Below, in pieces: positions 54,436 to 61,961 of a stretch of DNA of 64,000 nt (its first letter is position 1; every line of letters begins with the position of its first letter). The notes under the pieces were generated by a model. It saw only the letters and a program-made list of their open reading frames with translations. It was not told the DNA's origin and searched no databases. The DNA is taken from the NCBI GenBank assembly GCA_964397305.1, contig CAYNIP010000011.1:43860-107859 (forward strand). The letters run 5' to 3'. The translations under genes were made by a program, and so were the position numbers. This stretch comes from JAAUTY01 sp964397305. GTDB taxonomy: Bacteria > Cyanobacteriota > Cyanobacteriia > Cyanobacteriales > Spirulinaceae.

Positions 54436-55110
54436 ATGACTGCCCATATTTTGGTGGTTGACGATGAAGTGAAGCTCGCGCAACTGATCGAGCTGGAGCT
54501 GAAGTACGAGGGCTACGAGGTGACGGTGGCCCACGATGGGTTGGCAGGCTTGACGGAGGCGCGCAAGGGGCAAGTCGATTTGCTCATCCTGGACTGGATG
54601 ATGCCCGGTCTCTCAGGGGTAGAAATCTGCCGCCGTCTGCGGGATACCGGCGACAAAGTGCCGATCATTCTCCTCACGGCCAAGGATGAGGTGAGCGATC
54701 GCGTCACCGGCCTGGATGCCGGCGCCGATGATTACCTGGTCAAGCCCTTCAGCATCGAAGAGCTGCTGGCCCGCGTCCGGGCGGCCCTGCGCCGCCGTCA
54801 GGAGCAAGTGAGCGATCGCCTCCAATTCGCCGACCTCCTGCTGGATCGCAGCAGCCGCGAAGTGCGGCGAGGCCAACGGGCGATCGAGCTAACCGCGAAG
54901 GAATTTGACCTGCTCGACTACCTTCTCGCCCACCCGAAGCAGGTACTGACCCGGGACCAAATTCTCGAACGGGTCTGGGGCTATGATTTCATGGGCGACT
55001 CGAATATTATCGAAGTCTATATCCGCTACCTGCGGCTCAAGCTCGAGGCCGAGGGCGAACCCCGCCTGATCCAGACCGTGCGCGGCGTCGGCTATGTCCT
55101 GCGGGAGTGA
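54436..55110 (+). CDS. OmpR/PhoB-family response regulator
   Basis: 224 residues. The receiver has acidic residues in LVVDDE, phospho-Asp in LLILDWMMPG, Thr in LLTAKDE and Lys in LVKPF. The winged-helix DNA-binding domain has ELTAKEFDLLDYLLAHP and TVRGVGYVLRE. The start at ATG 54436 (MTAHILVVDDE) is supported by the family; the frame is open from 54256. The cognate kinase is not adjacent. It does not match my recollection of RpaA, RpaB or NblR. Confidence 0.9.
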   Translation: MTAHILVVDDEVKLAQLIELELKYEGYEVTVAHDGLAGLTEARKGQVDLLILDWMMPGLSGVEICRRLRDTGDKVPIILLTAKDEVSDRVTGLDAGADDYLVKPFSIEELLARVRAALRRRQEQVSDRLQFADLLLDRSSREVRRGQRAIELTAKEFDLLDYLLAHPKQVLTRDQILERVWGYDFMGDSNIIEVYIRYLRLKLEAEGEPRLIQTVRGVGYVLRE

Positions 55111-55161
55111 GGCCGCCGCCTTCCAGTCCCGGCCCCTCCCGTTCACCTTCGGAGGCTACCG

Positions 55162-55791
55162 ATGCCAGACTGTGGCTGTCAGATCACGGCGCGCAATGCC
55201 GCCGAGCGCCAAGCTCTGCTGGTGCTGTTGGGCATCAATGGTGCCATGTTTCTCGCCGAACTAGGGGCGGGGGTGGTGATGGACTCCACCGCCCTGATCG
55301 CCGATTCTCTAGATATGCTGGCTGACATGGTGGTGTATGCCATTTCCTTCTATGCTGTCGGGCACTCCTTTTATCGCAAGCATCGCGCCGCGGTCCTCAG
55401 TGGCGGATTCCAAATCACCCTCGCCAGCTTTGTGCTCCTGGATGTTGGGCAACGGCTCTTCCGGGGCAGTGACCCAGAGCCCCTGTGGATGATGGGGGTC
55501 GCCGCCCTGGCGCTGGGGGCCAATAGTTATTGCCTCTACCGGATTGCCCAGCACCGCCGGGGGGACGTGCATATGCGTGCGAGCTGGATCTTTACCCAAA
55601 ATGATGTCATCGCCAACGTGGGCGTGATTCTCGCGGGTGGCTTGGTGCTGGCCTCCGGCTCCAATCTACCGGACTTGGTGATGGGGGTCGCGATTGCCTT
55701 GCTGGTGTTGCGGGGGGGCTGGCAGATTTTGCACACGGCGCGGCGAGCGGCCGTGGGGGAGCGCGTAGAGGCTGAGGGCGATCGCCGGTAA
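55162..55791 (+). CDS. cation diffusion facilitator-type transporter, membrane domain only
   Basis: 209 residues, about six membrane spans. It begins with CGCQ. The metal-site helix 2 is ADSLDMLADMVVYAIS (D-x3-D), and helix 5 is FTQNDVIANVGVILAGG (N-x-D where many family members have H-x3-D). The usual C-terminal cytoplasmic metal-sensing domain is absent. It has a GGAGG ribosome-binding site 6 nt before ATG. Its last 126 bp overlap the 3' end of the convergent CHAT-CHASE2 gene. Metal unknown. Confidence 0.8.
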   Translation: MPDCGCQITARNAAERQALLVLLGINGAMFLAELGAGVVMDSTALIADSLDMLADMVVYAISFYAVGHSFYRKHRAAVLSGGFQITLASFVLLDVGQRLFRGSDPEPLWMMGVAALALGANSYCLYRIAQHRRGDVHMRASWIFTQNDVIANVGVILAGGLVLASGSNLPDLVMGVAIALLVLRGGWQILHTARRAAVGERVEAEGDRR

Positions 55792-58128
55792 GACCCAAGG
55801 CAAGAGGAGTTGCGCCCGGAGGTAAAGCTCCAAACTGGCCAGCCCATACAATCCCACCCCCAGCAGTAGCAGCCAGCCCGTGCGGCGCTGGGGGGCATAG
55901 GTGCTGGCTAATTGCCCCAGGAGAGCCGCCACCCCCAGGGCCCAGGCCTGGGGAATCGGCAGCACAAAATGGCGATTGAGGTAGTGGTGAATCGCGTAAG
56001 CATGAACCACGCCCCCCACCATCTTGAAGCGTCCCTCGCGGCTAAACCAAGGGTAGAGAGCGGGGGGCACGGGCAAATTGTCCTGGTTGTAGCCCGCGAT
56101 GCCGGCCTCGCCGTAGCCCCCAGGGACGATCAGCACGACCTGCTGTGCCAGATGGGGCGTTGCTCGGCCCGCCAGCAGTTCCCAGGCCGGCAGCCATTCG
56201 TAGACCTGGGACGGCGGCAGCGAATAGTCGAGAATCGGGCGCAACCACACCTGCCGTAATCGGTAGGCTGCATAGGTCAGGGGGTGTAGTTGGCTGCGGG
56301 CGGCAAAGTAGCGGAGCACGCTATCCCCTTCGGTATCCTGCTCCGCCCATTGGCTGCTGAGTTGCTCAAAGCGGTCTTGGCGACTCCGGAGCTGCGGCGG
56401 GTCCAACGGCTCGGCCGCGTGGGTGAGGGCCAGCAGATAGCTGAAGGGGAGGCGCTGGTGGGGGTGGACCTGTCGAGGCACGAGGGGCATATAGCCGTCA
56501 TTGAAGAGGACGCTCCCCGCGAGGCTCCATTGGGGCGCGGCGATCGCCGGTAGCGGATCTTGCCAGTCTCCTACTGCTTCCTGGTAGACTGTGGCCAGGG
56601 TCAGATTGGTCCCCTGAGCAACCATGGCCTGAAGGGCTTGCCCCAAGGCCGCTTGCTGCTCTTGGCCCCGCTGATCATCGGCGGCGGGCGGCCGGCTCAG
56701 CACGTAGTCCAGGCCCAAGGTCCGCACGGGCCGCTCCCGGAGCGCGTTTACCAGGTCAGCCAAGTAGGCGCGGTTCATGGGCTGGGGGGTCTGGATCTGG
56801 GCCCGCTGCAAGGAGGCTTCATCAATCGCGACCAGCAGCACTGGCGGCGGCAGCCGCGACTCCCGCCGGGTCAACTGGCGGTAGGAGGCTTGCACCTGCA
56901 CCCGGCGACTGAGTAACCACTCTTGGGCTGGCAGCCAGAGACTGAAGGCCATGAGGAGAGCGAGGGCGATCGCCTGCGAGCGCTGGGGCCGCAGGGCCTG
57001 GAGGTGCGATCGCCAGCGGCGCGGCTGCAACTGGAAACTCGCGGCCTGGGGGTGGCAAAACAGGGAAGGAATCAGGTAGGCCGAGGGGAAGGTCAGGTGA
57101 TGCTCAAGCTTGAGGTTCTGGGCGGCGGCCTGGAGGCAGGTGGCGGCATCCTGGTACTGGGCCAGGGCCTGTAAGAAGTGGCCCAAGAAGCGGTGGGCGG
57201 CCTCATTGTGAATGGGCTCCCGCATCACGGCCACTTGCCCGAGACCGAGATCAATCAAGTTGCGGGCCCAGTCGAGGCCATTGCAAGAATTGAACAGGGC
57301 AAACTTCAGCCCCCGCTGCTGAGCCTGGCGCAGGTAGGGCTCCAGCTCCCGGAAGGACAAGGCCTGACCCGGAGCCAGGCCCAATTCGCCTCCGAGGAGG
57401 GCCTTCTCGTCGCTGTGGCCCGCGAAAAGGATGGCATCCCAGCCCGGTGGGGCGGTGATCGCCTGGCAAATCTCCTGGCGCAGGTGGGCCGGCTCCCGGC
57501 CCGGTTGCCAGCCGATCATCTGGACTTCGGCCCGGGAGCCCAGGGCGGCGATGGCAGCGCGATCGCCCTGAAAGTCCAGCCCCGTCTCATCGCCCCAAAT
57601 GACTAAAATCCTTGCCTTGACCCCTGGGCGTCGGGGCTCCGGGGTCGTGGCTGGGGCTCGAATCCGCGCCGGAACCCGCAAAATTTGCAGATCCGCCGCC
57701 CCAAACTCAACCCCCAGCTCCCAGGTTTCCCAGGGGAGGCGCTCCAGCTCCGGGTGGTCGCAGGTGAGCCCCAGGGACAGGGCCTGGAGCGTCAGCATCC
57801 CCTGGGCCTCGTGAACGATCTGGCTGCGAATCTCGAAGAGTTCCGGGCTCCGGAGCCAGTGGTGAAACTCGCCCAACAGCCTCACTTCGGCCTGGGCGAG
57901 GCGGGTGCGCCAGTCGATGGCTGGCGGCGAAATGCTGCCCTGGGCCTCGACCCGGGCGCGCTGGGCGGACTGATAGAAGCTCTGATAGCTCCGCTGCCAG
58001 TCCAGGTAGAAGCGCGTGAGCGACTGGGGGTAGAGCAGTTGCGCCCGGAGCTGTTGCCCCTGACCCCAGGCCAGGGTGAAGAGGCAGGTCTGGTCAATCC
58101 GCTGCACCGTGAGCTGGAGGGTCATCAC
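55666..58128 (-). CDS. CHAT protease - CHASE2 sensor fusion membrane protein
   Basis: 820 residues. The N-terminal ~360 residues carry a CHAT (caspase-like) domain. The likely catalytic His238 is in LFAGHSDE and Cys282 in ALFNSCNGL, with LPWETWEL upstream. A membrane helix (about 386-402) leads to a CHASE2 extracytoplasmic sensor domain (about 403-705; PVLLVAIDEASL, TLGLDYVLSRPP). Three C-terminal membrane helices (about 715-795) follow, then a polar tail. The layout suggests external signal in, cytoplasmic proteolysis out. Substrate and signal are unknown. The gene overlaps the cation transporter gene by 126 bp. Confidence 0.85.
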   Translation of the reverse strand: MMTLQLTVQRIDQTCLFTLAWGQGQQLRAQLLYPQSLTRFYLDWQRSYQSFYQSAQRARVEAQGSISPPAIDWRTRLAQAEVRLLGEFHHWLRSPELFEIRSQIVHEAQGMLTLQALSLGLTCDHPELERLPWETWELGVEFGAADLQILRVPARIRAPATTPEPRRPGVKARILVIWGDETGLDFQGDRAAIAALGSRAEVQMIGWQPGREPAHLRQEICQAITAPPGWDAILFAGHSDEKALLGGELGLAPGQALSFRELEPYLRQAQQRGLKFALFNSCNGLDWARNLIDLGLGQVAVMREPIHNEAAHRFLGHFLQALAQYQDAATCLQAAAQNLKLEHHLTFPSAYLIPSLFCHPQAASFQLQPRRWRSHLQALRPQRSQAIALALLMAFSLWLPAQEWLLSRRVQVQASYRQLTRRESRLPPPVLLVAIDEASLQRAQIQTPQPMNRAYLADLVNALRERPVRTLGLDYVLSRPPAADDQRGQEQQAALGQALQAMVAQGTNLTLATVYQEAVGDWQDPLPAIAAPQWSLAGSVLFNDGYMPLVPRQVHPHQRLPFSYLLALTHAAEPLDPPQLRSRQDRFEQLSSQWAEQDTEGDSVLRYFAARSQLHPLTYAAYRLRQVWLRPILDYSLPPSQVYEWLPAWELLAGRATPHLAQQVVLIVPGGYGEAGIAGYNQDNLPVPPALYPWFSREGRFKMVGGVVHAYAIHHYLNRHFVLPIPQAWALGVAALLGQLASTYAPQRRTGWLLLLGVGLYGLASLELYLRAQLLLPWVLPAIALSLYALPHGRSPRRVQNLPAPPQHQQGNRDPHHQVR

Positions 58129-58464
58129 GCGATCTCACCGAAAGGGTCTGGGGGACTATACTCCCCATTATGCGAAGGGAATGCAGGGCTAGGGGGTTCA
58201 TGGGATTGCTCGACCCAAGGCTGGCAGCCCTTGAGCGGGTGTCCAGAGCATCGGTTGGCTGGGTTGACGCTGGCTACCCAAGGGGATAATGCCTGGCAGC
58301 CGTTGAATTTTGCCAGACTCGACCGCAGCGATCGTCAATAGGGGCTAGGGCAGCGCCTACGTCCTGAGCCTCCCACGGAATTATCCTGCCAAGGGCGTGT
58401 TACGCCGCCTTCCTCCCCCCGCTCAGGATCTCAAGGACCCATCCCATTTTAGGAGTGATTCACC
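58129..58464. other. intergenic region upstream of the AIM24-family gene
   Basis: 336 bp between divergent genes. It contains the candidate promoter listed at 58264 and a TAGGAG ribosome-binding site before 58465. No other feature was recognised. Confidence 0.45.
58264..58292 (+). promoter_or_regulatory. candidate promoter of the AIM24-family gene
   Basis: TTGACG (58264-58269), 17-bp spacer, TAATGC (58287-58292); a GATAAT alternative overlaps the -10. It would leave a leader of about 165 nt. Confidence 0.4.
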
Positions 58465-59163
58465 ATGCAAGTTGAATTGATGTATCAGCCCGCCTTTACC
58501 CTAGGCCGCCTCTGTCTTGGGAGGGGCGAACAGGTGCGTGTCGAGGCGGCTGCGATGGTGGGGATGTCTGCCGGGACCACCCTAAAAACCAAAACAGGCG
58601 GCTTCATGCAAGCGCTGAAGCGCTCCTTCCTGGGTGGAGAAAGCTTCTTTCAAAACATCTACACCGCTCCGGCTCAAGGGGGCGAGGTCTGGGTGGCCCC
58701 TTCGATGCCGGGGGATTTGAATGTGCTGACCATTACCGAACCGATGTTGATCCAGTCGGGAGCCTACGTGGCTTCGGATATCGGTATTAAGCTAGATACC
58801 AAATGGGGCGGCTCAAGGTCGTTCTTTGGGACGGGCGGCGGATTGTTCATGCTGCGAGCCGAGGGGCAGGGGCAGGTGGTGGTGTCCTCCTACGGGGCGA
58901 TCCATGAAATGGTCCTGGCGGCGGGGGAATCCTTCACCCTCGATACTGGGCATCTGGTGGCTCTGAACGAATCTATGGCCTTCAAAACCCGATCCATTGG
59001 CGGCATGAAAACGTTTCTCTTCAGCGGCGAAGGCTTTGTGGTGGATCTGACCGGACCGGGGAAGGTGCTGGTGCAAACGCGATCACAAGATCAATTTCTC
59101 TCTTGGCTGATTCCCAAGCTGCCCCAAAGCAGCAGCAGCAGCTCCAGCTCCAGCAGCAGTTGA
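58465..59163 (+). CDS. AIM24/TIGR00266 family protein with poly-serine tail
   Basis: 232 residues built of beta-rich AIM24 repeats: MVGMSAGTTLKTKTGG, YTAPAQGGEVWVAPSMPGDL, GGGLFMLRAEGQGQVVVSSYGAIHEMVL, ESMAFKTRSIGGMKTFLFSGEGFVVDLTGPGKVLVQTR. The fold is conserved from bacteria to mitochondria, without a settled biochemical role in bacteria. The last 11-12 residues are all serine, coded by mixed AGC/TCC/AGT codons. No signal peptide was seen. Confidence 0.85.
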   Translation: MQVELMYQPAFTLGRLCLGRGEQVRVEAAAMVGMSAGTTLKTKTGGFMQALKRSFLGGESFFQNIYTAPAQGGEVWVAPSMPGDLNVLTITEPMLIQSGAYVASDIGIKLDTKWGGSRSFFGTGGGLFMLRAEGQGQVVVSSYGAIHEMVLAAGESFTLDTGHLVALNESMAFKTRSIGGMKTFLFSGEGFVVDLTGPGKVLVQTRSQDQFLSWLIPKLPQSSSSSSSSSSS

Positions 59164-59374
59164 ACGACTTTCCGAGATCGCTGGGTTCCTTCAGAATCTA
59201 GCGATCTCGACCACGCTAGATCGCGATCGCGGTTCGCGGCGGTCCTGGGCGGGGCTCGGCTTGCCCGACCGCTGGGATGGACGCGGGCCGCAGCAGCCCC
59301 AAGGCCTGGGGCCTCAAGGGCCGAGGACAGACCCCAAGGCTCACCGCTGGGGCTTTGACCCAGGACAAGACAGC

Positions 59375-59404
59375 TTGTGGCCACCCCCTACCCGTTAGTA
59401 CAAT
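59375..59404 (+). promoter_or_regulatory. candidate promoter ahead of the PG-binding/pepsin-like gene
   Basis: TTGTGG, 18-bp spacer, then TACAAT (59399-59404). It lies within the longest possible reading frame of the downstream gene, which argues that translation starts downstream of it. Confidence 0.35.
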
Positions 59405-59424
59405 TAGGGAAATCGCCGCTGCGA

Positions 59425-61200
59425 ATGCCGATGAAGGGACTCTCGCCGCTGCCTGGAATGAGGAAAACCTGCGTGCGCCTGCGGGTCTGCCGGTTGCTGA
59501 GCTTGGCGCTGCGCTCGGCGGCCGGTTCGGCCCTGATTCCCTTGGCGATCGCCCTCAGCCTCGTCACCAGCGAGCAGGGGGCCCAGGCGGCCGCCTGGAC
59601 GGAGGCCCTCCAGGCCCACACCCCCCAGGGTCATTGCCTCCATGTCCGCCGCCAGCCCCGCCTCGACCCTGATAACATCGTTGCCTGCATCGCTCACGGT
59701 GCGCCCCTGAAGCCCCCGATCGCCCACCAGGATGGCTGGCTGCAATTGAGTAGCGGCAACTGGGTGTACGGAGCCTACACCCGGACCGTGGCGACCGAGG
59801 CTCAGGGCACGGCCTACCCCGGCCTGCTCCAACCCGGCAGCACTCAGCACCAGGCCGTGGCTCAGGTGCAGCGCCGCCTTTTAGCTTTGGGCTATCCCAT
59901 CGACGGTTTGGGCTTTGGCAGCTTCGGCCCCAGCACGGCGGCGGCTGTGCGGGCCTTGCAGCGCGATCGCCAGCTCGCGGTCGATGGCTGGGTGGGCCCG
60001 CGCACCTGGGCCGCCCTGTTTGCCGCCCCCCCTACCGGCGGCCGCTCCCCCGCTCCCCCCGGCGTCCTCCAGCGCGGTTCCCCCCAGAGGGCGGCGGTGG
60101 AACGGGTGCAACGGGCGCTGCTCCAGCGCGGCTATCGCATCGACGGCCTTGGTTTTGGCCTCTTTGGCCCTAGCACCGAACAGGCCGTGCGGGCCTTTCA
60201 GCAGGATCATGGGCTGCGGCCCGATGGCCAGGTGGGCCCTCGCACCCAAGCCGCCCTATTTGCCGGTTCGGGCGGGGCTCTGCGGTCCCAGGCCCGGCCG
60301 GCGACGGCCCCCACGGCGGTGGCTCTGACGACCCATGCCCTGCCCAGTGGACCCATGCGCTGGGGTCTGCCGATCGTCCTGGGTCAGCAGCGGCTCACGG
60401 TGCAACTGGATACGGGCAGCAGCGGCCTGCGAATCTGGGAAGATGTCCTCGACCGCGAGCAGGCGCAACTGCGGCCTTTGAACCAGCGCCTGAGCTACCG
60501 CGATCGCCAGGGCAATCTCTGGCAGGGCTACCTTGCCCTTGCGACGGTGCAGCTCGGGGCGATCGCCGCCACCGCCCCCCTGGAAATTCAAGTGGTGCAG
60601 CAGGTGATCTGTGGGCCAGGAGCCACGGCCTGCGAGGCTGAGCTGAAGGCGGCTGGGTTCGCGGGCAACCTTGGCCTCGGCCCGGAAACAGCGGCGGGGG
60701 ACTTGCCCAACCCCCTCACGGTCCTGCCGGCTCCCTTCAACCGGGGCTACACGCTCCACACCGCCGGCTCTGCCTATGGCCCCGGTCAGCTCACCGTGGG
60801 CCTGGGGGGCCGGATCTGGCAAGACTTTACGCCCCTGACGCATCTGGAAGTCGAGTACCAATTGCTGGAACCGACCCTCGGGGAAGCTTGGAGCGTCCGG
60901 AGTCCGACTCAGTTTGACAGCACCAGTAGCGATTTGGTCGTGCAGGTTCCCGCTGACTGGCTGCCGGCTGGCCAGGCCGTCGCGGTGAGTGGCGGGGTCA
61001 GCCTGACGGCAGAGCTGCCCGGGGCGATCGCCAATTTCCAGCTCGAAGGCGAGCAACTCCCTGAGGTGTACCGGCTGGTCCTCACGCCAGCCGGGGAGCA
61101 GCCCAGTCGCTTGGGCGTGCCGTTCTTCTGGGAGTACGACGTAGCGGTTGACCTTGCGGCCGGTCGCTGGGGTCTGCGGCGGCGATCGCCCTCCCCCTAA
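59425..61200 (+). CDS. secreted protein with two PG-binding domains and a pepsin-like aspartic protease domain
   Basis: About 591 residues. A signal segment (LRSAAGSALIPLAIALSLV...AQA) is followed by a short SH3-like stretch and two PG_binding_1 repeats (GYPIDGLGFGSFGPSTAAAVRALQ and its near copy). The C-terminal ~280 residues carry DTGSSGLRIW (Asp codon at 60409) and DSTSSDLVV (Asp codon at 60916), 169 residues apart, with NLGLG between and LGVPFFWEYDVAVDLAAGRWGL at the end. These match the order and spacing of bilobed A1 (pepsin) proteases. The start is uncertain: GTG 59377, ATG 59425 or ATG 59458. Confidence 0.75.
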   Translation: MPMKGLSPLPGMRKTCVRLRVCRLLSLALRSAAGSALIPLAIALSLVTSEQGAQAAAWTEALQAHTPQGHCLHVRRQPRLDPDNIVACIAHGAPLKPPIAHQDGWLQLSSGNWVYGAYTRTVATEAQGTAYPGLLQPGSTQHQAVAQVQRRLLALGYPIDGLGFGSFGPSTAAAVRALQRDRQLAVDGWVGPRTWAALFAAPPTGGRSPAPPGVLQRGSPQRAAVERVQRALLQRGYRIDGLGFGLFGPSTEQAVRAFQQDHGLRPDGQVGPRTQAALFAGSGGALRSQARPATAPTAVALTTHALPSGPMRWGLPIVLGQQRLTVQLDTGSSGLRIWEDVLDREQAQLRPLNQRLSYRDRQGNLWQGYLALATVQLGAIAATAPLEIQVVQQVICGPGATACEAELKAAGFAGNLGLGPETAAGDLPNPLTVLPAPFNRGYTLHTAGSAYGPGQLTVGLGGRIWQDFTPLTHLEVEYQLLEPTLGEAWSVRSPTQFDSTSSDLVVQVPADWLPAGQAVAVSGGVSLTAELPGAIANFQLEGEQLPEVYRLVLTPAGEQPSRLGVPFFWEYDVAVDLAAGRWGLRRRSPSP

Positions 61201-61430
61201 AACCAGTACCAGTCTTCCCAGCCCAGCTCGGCGGCCAACTCGAGGTAGAACCGGCTGGCCGCAAAGGGGCGATCATCCACGGCCGTCGGATCGCCGTGGT
61301 GGGGGCTCACGGCCTGCTCCGGCAGCACAGACTCGCCGCTGGGGAGTCCGAGCTGGGTGGCGCGATCGCTCAGCTCGTGGTGAACGGACCGAGGGGCCGT
61401 CTCGGGAGAAAAGGGATGATCTCGTTCCAT
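61197..61430 (-). CDS. 77-residue hypothetical protein
   Basis: Starts at ATG 61430 with a strong GAGGAG 7 nt upstream. It begins MERDHPFSPETAPRSVHHELSD and ends ASRFYLELAAELGWEDWYWF: soluble, acidic and rich in aromatic residues at the end. Its stop overlaps the stop of the convergent pepsin-like gene. I do not recognise the family. The Shine-Dalgarno sequence is the main support. Confidence 0.55.
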   Translation of the reverse strand: MERDHPFSPETAPRSVHHELSDRATQLGLPSGESVLPEQAVSPHHGDPTAVDDRPFAASRFYLELAAELGWEDWYWF

Positions 61431-61961
61431 TGGCACACTCCTCGCTCAACGGGTGGTGAGAGAACCAGCGCCGGGCGGCTGAATAGTATTTATGTACTAG
61501 TATAGCGATGACAACCAAAAGCTCGCCAGACTCTACTTCGAGAGACCAGCCTTAGCGCCTTGGATGCCAATTCAAGCCAAATTTAGCGCTATATGCAGTG
61601 TAACACTAAATCCAGTCAGTGCAACTGTGCCCAACACTATCTAGCGCCCAACCCAGCCCAGTGGTCGCTGTTCGGAGGGATGGCGACGGCTGAAGCGCTC
61701 TCGCGGGTGTCTGACGCAATCCTCAAACCAAACCGCCGCTACGGGGGGATCACTCCTCCGGTTCCCCATCGCCGGACGAGAGGGGACGTAGGAGGATAGA
61801 CGTAGTTGGGCTTGAGCTAAAATCCGGTTTTCAGTCACCCCCTTGGCTTGGGGTACACGACTTGGAAGGTCATCAAAATGAAACAGCTAGCAACTACTCT
61901 AGGGTGCTCGACCTGAACGCTGCTGCTTCTGAGGCGATCGCCCAGCAACCGGATAAGGCTC
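61431..61961. other. 531-bp intergenic region
   Basis: No convincing gene. Part of it (61480-61620) is notably AT-richer than its surroundings, with GTATTTATGTACTAGTATAG near 61485-61505, a plausible promoter area for the 77-residue protein. Short frames across it lack protein-like composition. Confidence 0.4.
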
